Source: Chitinophaga horti (GTDB lineage: Bacteria > Bacteroidota > Bacteroidia > Chitinophagales > Chitinophagaceae). Taken from it: a DNA stretch of 64,000 bases. The notes beneath the pieces are model-generated. The model worked only from the letters and a program-made list of their open reading frames with translations. It was not told where the DNA came from and ran no database searches. The DNA lies in assembly GCF_022867795.2 (NCBI RefSeq), contig NZ_CP107006.1, forward strand, positions 5,828,001 through 5,892,000, written 5' to 3'. This document shows, piece after piece, positions 33,692 through 43,436 of the stretch (positions are counted from its first letter, which is position 1; each line of letters opens with the position of its first letter). A program made the position numbers and the translations under genes.

Positions 33692-35119
33692 ATGGCAACT
33701 GATCAAAATAAATTCCAGGCAATCATATCGCACTGTAAAGAATACGGCTTCATTTTCCAGTCGAGCGAAATATATGACGGTTTAAGCGCGGTATACGATT
33801 ATGGCCAGTACGGCTCCGAGCTGAAACGAAACATCCGTGAATACTGGTGGAAAAGCATGACGCAGATGCACGAGAACATCGTGGGCATCGATGCGGCCAT
33901 CTTTATGCACCCTACCACCTGGAAGGCTTCCGGGCACGTAGACAACTTCTCCGACCCGATGATCGATAACAAGGATAGCAAAAAACGCTACCGCGTCGAT
34001 CACCTCATCGAAGCACATGTGGAAACGCTGGACAAAGCTGCCGGCGAAGCCCTGCTGGAGCAGATGGATAACCTCCTCAAAAACGACGATTATGCTGGTC
34101 TGCGCGACCTCATCATCAATAACAATATTAAATGTGGCGTAAGCGGCACAACTAACTGGACGGATGTTCGCCAGTTCAACCTCATGTTCAGCACCCAGCT
34201 GGGCAGCGTGTCCGACGAGGCCAGCGAAATCTATCTTCGCCCGGAAACGGCGCAGGGTATTTTCGTGAACTTCCTCAACGTGCAGAAAACCGGCCGTATG
34301 AAAATACCGTTCGGCATCGCGCAGGTAGGTAAAGCTTTCCGTAACGAGATCGTGGCCCGCCAGTTCGTATTCCGTATGCGTGAATTTGAGCAGATGGAAA
34401 TGCAGTTCTTCGTACGCCCTGGAACACAAAAAGAGTGGTACGAATACTGGAAGGAAGAGCGTATGAAATGGCACCTCGGCCTGGGTATCGCCGCCGACAA
34501 ATACAAGTTCCATGATCACATTAAGCTGGCGCACTATGCCGATGCCGCCTGCGATATCGAATACAACTTCCCGATCGGTTTCAAAGAAGTGGAAGGCGTG
34601 CACTCGCGCACCGATTTTGACCTGAAACGCCACCAGGAGTTCTCCGGCAAAAAGATGCAGTACTTCGATCCGGAGATCAACCAGAACTACGTGCCTTACG
34701 TGATCGAAACCTCTATTGGTTTGGATCGTACGGTGTTAATGGTACTTAGTGAAGCCTACGAAGAGCAGGACCTCACTAAGGATGATAAAGCCGACAGCCG
34801 CGTGGTACTGAAGTTCCCGCCGAAACTCGCGCCGATCAAACTGGCCGTGTTCCCGCTCACCAAAAAAGATGGTCTGCCCGAACTCGCCCGCGAACTGATC
34901 AACGAGTGCAAACAGGACTTCTACACTTACTATGAGGAGAAAGACAGCATCGGTAAACGTTACCGCCGCCAGGATGCCATCGGTACGCCGTTCTGCATCA
35001 CCGTCGATCACCAGACTAAAGAAGACGGCACTGTGACCATCCGCCACCGCGACAGCATGGAACAGGAGCGCATCCCCATGTCGCAGGTACGCGACCTCGT
35101 GTTAAAAGCGATCCGTTAA
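33692..35119 (+). CDS. glyS: Glycine--tRNA ligase (dimeric type)
   Basis: A 475-residue class II synthetase of the alpha2 (eukaryote/archaea-like) type that charges tRNA-Gly. Motif 2 (FRNEI and the FRMREFEQMEMQFF segment) and motif 3 (ETSIGLDRTVL) are clear. The C-terminal anticodon-binding domain follows (APIKLAVFPL onward). Start 33692 gives MATDQNKFQAIISHCKEYGF, the standard family beginning. A weak hairpin with T-run follows at about 35143-35171. Confidence 0.97.
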   Translation: MATDQNKFQAIISHCKEYGFIFQSSEIYDGLSAVYDYGQYGSELKRNIREYWWKSMTQMHENIVGIDAAIFMHPTTWKASGHVDNFSDPMIDNKDSKKRYRVDHLIEAHVETLDKAAGEALLEQMDNLLKNDDYAGLRDLIINNNIKCGVSGTTNWTDVRQFNLMFSTQLGSVSDEASEIYLRPETAQGIFVNFLNVQKTGRMKIPFGIAQVGKAFRNEIVARQFVFRMREFEQMEMQFFVRPGTQKEWYEYWKEERMKWHLGLGIAADKYKFHDHIKLAHYADAACDIEYNFPIGFKEVEGVHSRTDFDLKRHQEFSGKKMQYFDPEINQNYVPYVIETSIGLDRTVLMVLSEAYEEQDLTKDDKADSRVVLKFPPKLAPIKLAVFPLTKKDGLPELARELINECKQDFYTYYEEKDSIGKRYRRQDAIGTPFCITVDHQTKEDGTVTIRHRDSMEQERIPMSQVRDLVLKAIR

Positions 35120-35200
35120 TTACGGTCTCAATATTTTTGAATGGGCTGCAGCGTAACGTTGTGGCCCTTTTTCATGTAGTCATCTTCTCCTTCCCCTCCC

Positions 35201-35229
35201 CAGCCCCCGTTGCGTCGCACCCTTCAGCT
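35201..35229. repeat. Dispersed repeat CCGTTGYGTCRC, copy 1
   Basis: Contains CCGTTGCGTCGCAC followed by CTTCA. It is a degenerate member of a repeat present four times in the window (also 49401, 55345 and 60653), in intergenic DNA after the glyS terminator. Confidence 0.5.
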
Positions 35230-35324
35230 GCACACCGCTACCTGTCGCAAAATGCCGCCTGTTTGTCACAGCCACACCGCCCCCGGAACGATTATGGTAG
35301 GTAGCTTTGTGAGAAACGTACATT

Positions 35325-35993
35325 ATGAGAAAGATAATCGTTAACGCCTTCATCAGCCTGGACGGCGTCATGCAAGCTCCCGGTGGCCCTCAGGAAGATC
35401 CTTCAGGCGGGTTTAAACTGGGTGGCTGGTCCGCTCTTTGTTGGGACGAGATCATGGGCCAAACCATGGAACAAATCCGCGACCGCCCCTACGACCTCCT
35501 GCTGGGGCGCCGCACCTACGAGATTTTCGCCGCCCACTGGCCTTATCAAAAGGAGGAGCCCATCTCCGAAGTATTCGACCGCATCACCAAGTATGTAGTC
35601 GCCACGAAGCCCGTCGACCTGTCCTGGCAAAACTCCGTCCTCATCAGCGGCGACGTGGTAGCCGCCATAAAGGAACTGAAATCGCAGCCCGGCCCCGACT
35701 TATTTGTCGACGGCAGCTCCGTACTCCTGCAAACCCTCCTCGCAGAAAACCTCGTCGACGAACTCCACACCTGGACATTCCCCGTCACCCTCGGCCAGGG
35801 TAAAAAGCTGTTCGACGGCGGCACGCCATCGGGCCATTGGAAGTTAATTAACAGCGTAGTGGCCACCACGGGCGTCATTATCGCCAGCCTCGTACCCGAC
35901 GGCCCGGTGCAAACGGGCACTTTCGAAATGGGCGAAATCAGCGAACGCGAAGTAACCCGCCGCGAAAAGTTTCGTCAAACGGGGGAGTTATAG
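35325..35993 (+). CDS. Dihydrofolate reductase-fold protein (RibD C-terminal-like)
   Basis: A 222-residue cytoplasmic oxidoreductase of the RibD-C/DHFR superfamily. The opening RKIIVNAFISLDGVMQAPGG, the LLLGRRTYEIFAAHWP segment and the VDGSSVLLQTLL nucleotide-binding segment are typical. Stand-alone members are common and mostly uncharacterised; they are neither true FolA nor RibD. Codon use appears more C-rich than in neighbouring genes (many CTC, GTC, GCC), which may hint at separate acquisition, but this was not counted. Confidence 0.85.
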   Translation: MRKIIVNAFISLDGVMQAPGGPQEDPSGGFKLGGWSALCWDEIMGQTMEQIRDRPYDLLLGRRTYEIFAAHWPYQKEEPISEVFDRITKYVVATKPVDLSWQNSVLISGDVVAAIKELKSQPGPDLFVDGSSVLLQTLLAENLVDELHTWTFPVTLGQGKKLFDGGTPSGHWKLINSVVATTGVIIASLVPDGPVQTGTFEMGEISEREVTRREKFRQTGEL

Positions 35994-35997
35994 CTCC

Positions 35998-36027
35998 ATC
36001 CTTCGTGGATCCTTCGAGGATCCTTGC
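35998..36027. repeat. 11-bp tandem repeat of ATCCTTCG
   Basis: ATCCTTCG begins at 35998 and 36009 and a truncated ATCCTT at 36020, exactly 11 bp apart. The same octamer makes up the phased cluster at 4333-4466. Confidence 0.6.
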
Positions 36028-36055
36028 TGTCAACAACCCGAAGCAGCAGTAAAAC

Positions 36056-36113
36056 TGTCACGTCCTAAAATAGGTTTACACCCAGGTAAGATAAACCCGA
36101 TTAAGTTTTACAC
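36056..36113 (+). repeat. 58-bp dispersed repeat (copy 1), possible transposon-end relic
   Basis: Starts TGTCACGTCCTAAAATAG and ends TTTACAC, with a second TTTACA inside. About 50 of 58 positions agree with the copy at 60823-60880, and the first 26 are identical. No transposase is nearby, so it is likely a relic or a solo end of a mobile element. Confidence 0.6.
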
Positions 36114-36171
36114 TTGCAATGGGCTCATCAGCGGAATACGGTTGAAGGGAGCAACGGGGGCTGAAGAAGGC

Positions 36172-36897
36172 TCAACCGTAAAGTTCCAGATGAATATCCT
36201 TGCGATCATAACCCATCGCCTGGATGCGCTGCTTTGCCTCGTCGATCATGGCCTTCCAGCCGCAGAGGAAGAAATGGGCGGGGCGTTTGTCCGCCAGTAA
36301 TGACTCGTACACGGCATGCACATAGCCTCTTTGTCCCCACCAGTCGGGGTTTTCATCGCGGCTAAGGGTGGGTAGGTAAGTAAAACCAGGCATTTCGCGG
36401 GCCAGGCACCGCATTTCATCGGCGTACAGCAGGTCTTGCTCGGTACGCGTGCCAAACACCAGGTAAATAGGCGGGTGCGGAATTTGATGCAAATGTAAAT
36501 AGTGGACCATGGACCGGAACGGCGCAATGCCCGTACCCGTACACACCAGGAAGAGGTCACGGTCCGGCTGCTCGGGTAAGGTGAACGCGCCCTGTGGCTT
36601 ACTGACCGTAAGTTCGCTGCCTTCGCGCACCTCGTTAAACAGGTAAGTGGTGCCAGCACCGCCTTCCAGCAGTACGATCACCAGCTCAATCTCGTTGGTG
36701 CCATTGGGGTGGGAGGCGATCGAATAGCTGCGCCAGCGCTTGTTTTTCTTCTCGTGAATGGGAAGGTCGAGGGTGACGAACTGACCAGGTTTGAAGTCGA
36801 AACGCCCCAGTTCGGGCATTTTGATCCAGAAGCGCCGCGTGTTGGCGGTTTCCTGGAGAATGCGGGTTACGATGCCGGTATACCATTGGTCCAACAT
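36172..36897 (-). CDS. Ferredoxin--NADP reductase-like FAD/NAD(P) oxidoreductase
   Basis: A 241-residue flavoprotein of the FNR superfamily. It has the FAD motif RSYSIAS (following RW), the GxxT-like phosphate motif, the NAD(P) motif CTGTGIAPFRSM, and a C-terminal FFLCGWKAMIDEAK. It lacks a [2Fe-2S] domain, so it needs a separate electron carrier or partner oxygenase, none of which is adjacent. It is divergent from mfd with a 76-bp gap. Confidence 0.88.
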   Translation of the reverse strand: MLDQWYTGIVTRILQETANTRRFWIKMPELGRFDFKPGQFVTLDLPIHEKKNKRWRSYSIASHPNGTNEIELVIVLLEGGAGTTYLFNEVREGSELTVSKPQGAFTLPEQPDRDLFLVCTGTGIAPFRSMVHYLHLHQIPHPPIYLVFGTRTEQDLLYADEMRCLAREMPGFTYLPTLSRDENPDWWGQRGYVHAVYESLLADKRPAHFFLCGWKAMIDEAKQRIQAMGYDRKDIHLELYG

Positions 36898-36957
36898 AAC
36901 GCGGAGTTTATATAAATATAACTAAAATCCGTGTGACGGTTTTTTTTGCAATCATCG

Positions 36958-36965
36958 TATCTTTG
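36958..36965 (+). promoter_or_regulatory. -7 promoter box of mfd
   Basis: TATCTTTG (TAnnTTTG) ends 8 bp before the mfd ATG at 36974, implying a nearly leaderless mRNA. A TTTG lies upstream, but only 9 bp away. Confidence 0.4.
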
Positions 36966-36973
36966 CATCCTTC

Positions 36974-39900
36974 ATGAATCTACAGGCAGTACTACAGATG
37001 TATGAACGGGACCCCCGCCTGCGTAAGCTGGCGACAGGACTTTCATTGCCCGTTCCCCAGTATTTTCACCTCACCGGGCTTACCGGCAGCGCTGTTAACT
37101 TCGTTGCAACCAGTGCCTGGACAGGTTCCGATGCGAATCACCTCTTCATTCTCAATGATAAGGAAGAAGCCGCTTATTTCCATAACGACCTGGAGCACCT
37201 CAGCCAGGCGCTGGATATCTTTTACTTCCCCGATTCGTTTAAAAAGACCGGCCAGTTCTCGGAACTGAACAGCAGCCATAGTATGTTGCGTACGGAAGCG
37301 CTTATGAAGTTCTCCGGCCCGTCTGTTCATAAAAAAGTACTGGTTACCTACCCGGAAGCCCTCTGGGAAAAGGTGGCCGGCAATACTTCGTTTACCGCCA
37401 ACATGGTACAACTCAAGGTAGGCGAATCCCTCAAAGTGGATTCCCTGCTGGAAAAACTGGTGCAATGGGGCTTCGAACACAGCGACTTCGTGTACGAACC
37501 CGGCCAGTATGCGGTGCGTGGCGGTATCGTTGATATCTATTCCTTTGGTAACGACAAGCCGTACCGCTTCGAGCTGTTCGGCGACGAAATTGATTCCATC
37601 CGCATATTCGATGCAGAAACCCAGCTGAGCGAACGAAAACTCATGCAGGTAACGCTCATCGCCAATATGGACACCCACGCGGTGGAGCATAATAAGACCT
37701 CGCTGCCCGACTTCCTGCCCGACAATACGGTCATCTGGATGAAAGACCCGGCTTATGTGCTGGAAGTAGTGCAGCAAATGGAACAACGTTTCCACGACTG
37801 GCTGCAAACCGGTCAAAAAGTGAAAGTGAGCGAGGACGAAGAGCTGGAAATGACGGAGCAGGATTTTGTACCTGGTACTACCCTCATGCAACAGCTCCAG
37901 CAAAGGCATAACATCGTGATCGGCCCTAAATTCAATTTTGAAGATGCGGCCCTTACTCCCGAAGTGATTCATTTCAACACGCAGCAGCAACCGGTGTTTA
38001 ACCGACAGTTCGAAATGCTGATCAAAGACCTGGCGCAGCATAACGCGGCCAAACAAACGATTTTCATTTTTGCCGAAAATCCACGCCAGCTGGAAAGGCT
38101 GCGCAGTATTTTCGAAGACCTGAAAGCGGATTTCGTTTTCTATCCCATCCCCACACCGATCAGCTCCGGCTTCATCGACACCGACCTGAAAATACTTTGC
38201 TATACCGATCACCAGATCTTCCAGCGTTTCCATAAGTACAAAGTGAAACAGGCCTACAATAAAAACAAGGCCATCACTTTAAAAACGTTGAAGGAGCTGC
38301 AATCCGGCGACTTCGTTACGCACATCGATCATGGGGTGGGCGTGTATAGCGGACTGCAAAAAATAGAAGTAAACGGGAAGATGCAGGAGGCGATCCGCAT
38401 CATCTACAAAAATAGTGACCTGCTGTATGTGAACATTAACTCGTTACACAAGATCAGCAAGTACTCCGGCAAAGAAGGCGTAGTACCGAAAGTGAATAAA
38501 CTGGGCAGCGATGCCTGGGATAAACTGAAGGAAAAAGCCAAAACACAGGTAAAAGATATCGCAAAAGACCTGATCCGCTTGTATGCGGCACGTAAGGCCC
38601 AGCAAGGCTTTGCGCATTCACCGGATACGTATTTGCAAACGGAGCTGGAGGCATCTTTCATTTATGAAGATACGCCGGACCAAAGCAAGGCCACTGCTGA
38701 TGTGAAGCGTGACATGGAAAGCGGTGCGCCGATGGACCGCCTGGTTTGTGGCGACGTAGGCTTCGGTAAAACGGAGGTGGCGGTGCGTACGGCGTTTAAG
38801 ACGATCGTCGATGGCAAACAGGCTGCGGTACTCGTGCCAACGACCATCCTGGCCTTCCAGCACTACAAAACATTTTCTGAGCGACTGAAAGATTTTCCCT
38901 GTACGGTCGACTATCTCAATCGTTTCAAATCCGCGAAGGAGAAAAAGGAAACGTTGCAAAGACTGGCAGAAGGTAAGATCGACATCATCATTGGTACGCA
39001 TGCCCTGTTAAGCAAGGATGTGAAGTTCAAAGACCTGGGCGTACTGGTGGTGGATGAGGAACAAAAGTTCGGTGTTACCTCCAAAGAAAAACTGAAGCAG
39101 TGGAAAGTGAATGTAGATACGCTGACTTTAACGGCCACGCCTATCCCTCGTACGCTGCAGTTCTCGCTGATGGGTGCGCGTGACCTTTCCGTTATCAATA
39201 CACCGCCGCCAAACAGGCAGTCGATAGAAACAGAGGTACACGTTTTCAATCCTGAACTGATCCGTGATGCCATCTATTATGAAACAGAGCGCGGGGGACA
39301 GGTGTACTTCATTCATAACCGGGTGAATGGTTTGCGAGAAATGGCAGGCCTCATCCAGGAGTTGTGCCCGGACTTGTCTATTGCAACGGCGCATGGTCAA
39401 ATGGAAGGGCATAAGCTGGAAGAAGTAATCCTCAACTTTATTGACCGTGAGTACGATGTGCTGGTGTGTACCAACATCGTGGAGAGTGGGGTGGATATTT
39501 CCAATGCGAATACGATCATCATTAATAACGCGCATCACTTCGGCCTCAGCGACCTTCACCAGCTGCGCGGCCGTGTGGGCAGGAGTAACAAGAAGGCGTT
39601 CTGTTACCTGCTGGCGCCACCGGTAAGCACCTTGCCGGCCGACAGCCGCAAACGCCTGCAAACGCTCGAGCAGCACAGTGAGCTGGGCAGCGGTTTCCAG
39701 ATCGCGATGCGCGACCTCGACATTCGTGGTGCCGGTAACTTACTCGGCGGCGAACAAAGTGGTTTCATCGCCGAGATAGGCTTCGATATGTACCAAAAAA
39801 TCCTGGACGAAGCGATCCGCGAACTGAAACAAACAGACTTCAAAGATCTGTTCAAAGATCAACTGGAAGAAAAGAAAGACTACATCAGCGATTGTACCAT

Positions 39901-40360
39901 CGATACCGACCTGGAAATACTGATCCCCGATTCGTATATCGAAAGCATCCAGGAACGCCTGAACCTTTACCAGGAATTGGATAACATTACGCTCGAAGAT
40001 AAACTGCAGGCCTTTGAGAAAGACCTGGTCGACCGTTTCGGCCCAATCCCCGCACCGGTAGCAGATTTGTTCACCACCATCCGCTGCCGCTGGATGGCGA
40101 TCCGTTTAGGTTTTGAAAAGATGATCCTGAAAGATGAAAAACTTCGTTGTTACTTCATCAACAACCCGGATTCGCCTTACTTTGAATCGGTTACTTTCAA
40201 TCACTTACTCAACTACATTCAAACCCGCACAAATAATGCACGCCTGAAACAGGTAGGTAAAAACTTTATGCTGGTGGTGGAGCGTGTGAAGAGTATGGAG
40301 CAATTATTCCGCTTCCTCGATGGGATTGTGAAGAGCCAGGATGCGAAGGTGGGCGCGTAG
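36974..40360 (+). CDS. mfd: Transcription-repair coupling factor
   Basis: A 1128-residue SF2 DNA translocase that removes RNA polymerase stalled at lesions and recruits UvrA. The UvrB-like N-terminal module, the RNA polymerase-interacting domain (about residue 440 onward, GDFVTHIDHGVGVYSGL), the helicase core with Walker A GDVGFGKTEVA (about 592-602) and DEEQ (about 693), the TRG motif region, and the C-terminal D7 domain are all in place. DEEQKFG replaces the more usual DEEQRFG, a conservative change. Length is normal. Confidence 0.97.
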   Translation: MNLQAVLQMYERDPRLRKLATGLSLPVPQYFHLTGLTGSAVNFVATSAWTGSDANHLFILNDKEEAAYFHNDLEHLSQALDIFYFPDSFKKTGQFSELNSSHSMLRTEALMKFSGPSVHKKVLVTYPEALWEKVAGNTSFTANMVQLKVGESLKVDSLLEKLVQWGFEHSDFVYEPGQYAVRGGIVDIYSFGNDKPYRFELFGDEIDSIRIFDAETQLSERKLMQVTLIANMDTHAVEHNKTSLPDFLPDNTVIWMKDPAYVLEVVQQMEQRFHDWLQTGQKVKVSEDEELEMTEQDFVPGTTLMQQLQQRHNIVIGPKFNFEDAALTPEVIHFNTQQQPVFNRQFEMLIKDLAQHNAAKQTIFIFAENPRQLERLRSIFEDLKADFVFYPIPTPISSGFIDTDLKILCYTDHQIFQRFHKYKVKQAYNKNKAITLKTLKELQSGDFVTHIDHGVGVYSGLQKIEVNGKMQEAIRIIYKNSDLLYVNINSLHKISKYSGKEGVVPKVNKLGSDAWDKLKEKAKTQVKDIAKDLIRLYAARKAQQGFAHSPDTYLQTELEASFIYEDTPDQSKATADVKRDMESGAPMDRLVCGDVGFGKTEVAVRTAFKTIVDGKQAAVLVPTTILAFQHYKTFSERLKDFPCTVDYLNRFKSAKEKKETLQRLAEGKIDIIIGTHALLSKDVKFKDLGVLVVDEEQKFGVTSKEKLKQWKVNVDTLTLTATPIPRTLQFSLMGARDLSVINTPPPNRQSIETEVHVFNPELIRDAIYYETERGGQVYFIHNRVNGLREMAGLIQELCPDLSIATAHGQMEGHKLEEVILNFIDREYDVLVCTNIVESGVDISNANTIIINNAHHFGLSDLHQLRGRVGRSNKKAFCYLLAPPVSTLPADSRKRLQTLEQHSELGSGFQIAMRDLDIRGAGNLLGGEQSGFIAEIGFDMYQKILDEAIRELKQTDFKDLFKDQLEEKKDYISDCTIDTDLEILIPDSYIESIQERLNLYQELDNITLEDKLQAFEKDLVDRFGPIPAPVADLFTTIRCRWMAIRLGFEKMILKDEKLRCYFINNPDSPYFESVTFNHLLNYIQTRTNNARLKQVGKNFMLVVERVKSMEQLFRFLDGIVKSQDAKVGA

Positions 40361-40362
40361 CG

Positions 40363-42303
40363 TTACCTGATAAGGGTTATCGTTCCTTTCCGCTCTACGA
40401 GTTTACCGGTATAATCTTTCCCGCTGATCGTCCACACGTAAGTGCCGATCGGCATAGGCCGCCCGTTCATGGTACCGTCCCAGGGTACGGATAACTGGTT
40501 GGTGTAAAATACTTGTCCGCCCCAACGGTCGAACACCCGCAAGTAATCAATTCTCGGAATGCCTGCAGCAATCACGCGAAAGAGGTCGTTCACTCCATCG
40601 TTATTCGGCGTAAAGCCCGATGGCACCCAAAACTCAGGGCCGCTATATACTTTGATATTGATCGTGTCCCTGTCTACGCAGCCCTCCGCCGTGGAAGAAG
40701 TTAGGATGTATGTTTGATCTGCATTCAGCGTCGCTACCGGGTTTGCGACCAGTGGGTTATTTAACCCGGTGGATGGCGTCCATACGAATGAACTGCCGCC
40801 CTGGCCCGCCAGCTGCAATGGTTGGCCAACAGCGATCAATGTATCGCGGCCGGCATGAGCGGCCACGTCTACTACGCGTACGGTGGCCGTAGCGGTAGGC
40901 GAGGGGCAGCCGTTAGCACTGGTGCCGAATAAGCGTACGGTGAATTGTCCGCCCGAAGCATAAGTATGATCGAAGGCGGCTGACTGGCTGGTTTGCTGAT
41001 CGCCGAGGTCCCAGGTCCAGTTGATGACCGGTGCGGATGCGTCGAGGCTGCTGCCTGTAAACGCCGTGGCTTCACCCAAACAGACGGCCGGCGTGGCCGC
41101 GATGGCAACATTGGGTGCAGGCAGTACATCTAATGTTTTGGTCGTACTCGCGCTGCAACCTTCCGCGGTGGTTACGGTTAATTGTACCGTGTATTGCCCC
41201 TCCGCATAATTGATGTTGGCCGACGGCCGGGTGGACGTTTGTCCGTTATCGAAATCCCATGCCCACCGGTTGATTGTACCCACTCTCACAGTAGAGGCAT
41301 CCTGGAACAGCGACGCATTACCGTCACATAACAGCGCCGGTGCATTAAAGTCCGGAACCGGATAAGTGCCCAGCGTTACCTGCTGCCGTAGCGTATCGGA
41401 TATGCATCCGCTGTTGTCCTGAATAACCAGTTTAACATCGTATATGCCTGGCTGATAGTTATGAATAGGTGGATTAGGTGTAGCCGGGTCGGTACTCAGG
41501 TAAGTGGTGCCGTCGCCTAAATCCCAGAACCAGCGGGTAATGCTGCCGAATGAACTGGAATTATCGTATAGTTGCACGGGTGTACCCTCGCAGAAGATCG
41601 TTTGTCCGCTCGCGAATTGTGGACGAAGTGCCGCGCAGAATTGCTGCAGGTTGGAGGAGCCACCGGTGGAGCCTGCGAAACCCCAATATACCATGGGGTC
41701 GCCGTTGAACACGTCGGTAACGAGGTCTTTGGTGAGGGACAGGCGGTTTACGCCGTCCATATCGACGGTGAGCAGCTGTGTAGCCGCATCCCAGGATACT
41801 TTGAAGATATGCCAGTTGCAATCTTCGATATTATCACTGTTGGGCAAGGCCGTAACCGGGCCTGCCAGGTTGTGGGCGGTGTCGGAGTGGTTGGATACGC
41901 CGTTAATCTGTATGGCTACGTGGTCGTACGGCGGATCGCTTTCATTGTTATTCTGCCAGGTATCGATCAATATACCGACTGACGGACTTACCCCTGCAAA
42001 ACCAATCCCCTGGCCACTCGCGCCCAGGCTGGTGCCCTGCGTTTGCAGGATGAACCCGATGCCATCCGCTCCGTTGTTGTCTTTGCACCCGAGGTTTACA
42101 TCGAACGTATATACAAAGGAGTTGGTAAGGCTGATCTTGTTCCGGTTCCAGGCGGTGCCGCTCTGGTTGCCCTGGTCGGCCGTTAACTGGTAACAGTTGC
42201 AGCTCTTTTGCTGCGCGCTGCCGTTTAATATATAGTTGTTCTGCGCCAGGCATAACTGTGCACAAAAAAGTAGTACTGTGATTAATGGTAGAGCTCTGAA
42301 CAT
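40363..42303 (-). CDS. Secreted lectin-like/PKD protein with T9SS type B C-terminal domain
   Basis: A 646-residue extracellular protein. A signal peptide (about 1-20) precedes an L-type (legume-like) lectin domain (about 25-220, with DGIGFILQ and VGILIDTWQN), then PKD domains (DNSSSFGSITRWFWDLGDGTT, split at its end, and two further copies with WAWDFDNG and WTWDLGDQQ). A C-terminal gliding-motility-associated domain ends the chain (WVPSGFTPNNDGVNDLF to GTITLIR). This domain directs export by the type IX system. Function is probably surface adhesion or glycan binding. The start ATG at 42303 is preferred over a TTG three codons upstream. Confidence 0.88.
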   Translation of the reverse strand: MFRALPLITVLLFCAQLCLAQNNYILNGSAQQKSCNCYQLTADQGNQSGTAWNRNKISLTNSFVYTFDVNLGCKDNNGADGIGFILQTQGTSLGASGQGIGFAGVSPSVGILIDTWQNNNESDPPYDHVAIQINGVSNHSDTAHNLAGPVTALPNSDNIEDCNWHIFKVSWDAATQLLTVDMDGVNRLSLTKDLVTDVFNGDPMVYWGFAGSTGGSSNLQQFCAALRPQFASGQTIFCEGTPVQLYDNSSSFGSITRWFWDLGDGTTYLSTDPATPNPPIHNYQPGIYDVKLVIQDNSGCISDTLRQQVTLGTYPVPDFNAPALLCDGNASLFQDASTVRVGTINRWAWDFDNGQTSTRPSANINYAEGQYTVQLTVTTAEGCSASTTKTLDVLPAPNVAIAATPAVCLGEATAFTGSSLDASAPVINWTWDLGDQQTSQSAAFDHTYASGGQFTVRLFGTSANGCPSPTATATVRVVDVAAHAGRDTLIAVGQPLQLAGQGGSSFVWTPSTGLNNPLVANPVATLNADQTYILTSSTAEGCVDRDTINIKVYSGPEFWVPSGFTPNNDGVNDLFRVIAAGIPRIDYLRVFDRWGGQVFYTNQLSVPWDGTMNGRPMPIGTYVWTISGKDYTGKLVERKGTITLIR

Positions 42304-42423
42304 TAGCAACAAACGCAGCTGGCATAAATTTGGCCGGAAACAGGCAAGGAAAATACTATATTTTATCGATTAACTGATTGATGCAGGGGATGTACGGAAA
42401 TATAATATCATCACAAATACATT

Positions 42424-42431
42424 TATGTTTG
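42424..42431 (+). promoter_or_regulatory. -7 promoter box of the SIMPL-domain gene
   Basis: TATGTTTG matches TAnnTTTG; the leader to the ATG at 42526 would be about 90 nt. No clear -33 TTTG. Confidence 0.4.
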
Positions 42432-42476
42432 TAACATAAAATGTTAAAGAACGTTAAAGTCTAAAACAAGTTATGG

Positions 42477-42504
42477 AATCAGGATATTTCACCGCATCCT
42501 GATT
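42477..42504 (+). promoter_or_regulatory. Leader hairpin upstream of the SIMPL-domain gene
   Basis: AATCAGGAT pairs perfectly with ATCCTGATT (9 bp) across a 10-nt loop, ending 21 nt before the ATG. There is no U-tract, so it could be an mRNA-stabilising hairpin or a protein-binding palindrome rather than a terminator. Confidence 0.5.
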
Positions 42505-42525
42505 ACGAAAACAAAAAGAGAAACC

Positions 42526-43236
42526 ATGAAAAAGTTGATTTTAGCACTAACCGGATTAGTTATGACCATGACAGCAAGCGCTCAGACTATTACCAACACC
42601 CCGCCGGTAAAAAAGATTGAAGTAAATGCATCGGCCGAAATCGAGATCACACCCGATGAGATCTATTTCAATATCTCCCTGCGAGAGTACATGAAAACCA
42701 AAACTGCCAAGGTAGATATTTCTACCCTTGAAGCCCAGCTCCAGAAAGCCGTACAGGCGGCCGGTATTCCGAAAGAGAACTTCACTATCGAGAATGTATA
42801 TGGCTATAACGGCACACAGTGGTGGAAAAAGAAAAAGGTAACAGAAGAATTTATGGCCCGCAAACAATACCGCCTCAAACTGGCCGATCTGAAAAAGATC
42901 AATGGCGTCCTGGCCGGTGTTGATGAAGAAGGTATTGAAAGCGTAAACATTGCTTCTTTCAACCACAGCAAAATGGAAGAATACCGTAAGCAGGTTAAAA
43001 TAAACGCGATCAAAGCCGCTAAAACTAAAGCCGAATACCTGGCAGCAGCTGCTGATGAAAAACTGGACGGTGTGCTGGAAATCCAGGAGATACCTACCGA
43101 TAGCTATGCAGACGCCCGCCCGATGGTAGCTTTCGCCAATTCCCGCATGGCCGGCGACGCTGTTCCACAATCTGACATTGACGTAAAAACGATCAAGATT
43201 CGTGGTGAGATGCGTGTAGTATACAAAATCAAATAA
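42526..43236 (+). CDS. SIMPL domain (DUF541) periplasmic protein
   Basis: A 236-residue exported protein. A signal peptide (about 1-19, ending ASAQ) is followed by a SIMPL/DUF541 domain with the family start IEVNASAEIEITPDEIYFNI. Such proteins are periplasmic, oligomeric and linked to oxidative or membrane stress (E. coli YggE); the mechanism is unknown. It ends at a strong hairpin. Confidence 0.88.
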   Translation: MKKLILALTGLVMTMTASAQTITNTPPVKKIEVNASAEIEITPDEIYFNISLREYMKTKTAKVDISTLEAQLQKAVQAAGIPKENFTIENVYGYNGTQWWKKKKVTEEFMARKQYRLKLADLKKINGVLAGVDEEGIESVNIASFNHSKMEEYRKQVKINAIKAAKTKAEYLAAAADEKLDGVLEIQEIPTDSYADARPMVAFANSRMAGDAVPQSDIDVKTIKIRGEMRVVYKIK

Positions 43237-43256
43237 GTAGTAACGCATAAAAACGA

Positions 43257-43290
43257 AACCGGGCAGTGAGCGTAAGCTCTCTGCCCGGTT
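43257..43290 (+). terminator. Terminator-like hairpin after the SIMPL-domain gene
   Basis: AACCGGGCAG pairs with CTGCCCGGTT, with a further GAGC/GCTC stem inside. The helix is very stable, though only a short T-run follows. Confidence 0.7.
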
Positions 43291-43436
43291 CCGTTTCAGT
43301 AGGTGTCGGCCATTTCGGTATGACCATCTGTTTTCGTAGTCCGTGTGATACTAAACTGTCATTTCATTGCTATTTTGCAGCAGCTGCACCGGTGCCCGGC
43401 AGCGATACAGCAGTATTTTGAGTCAGGTTAAATGGC

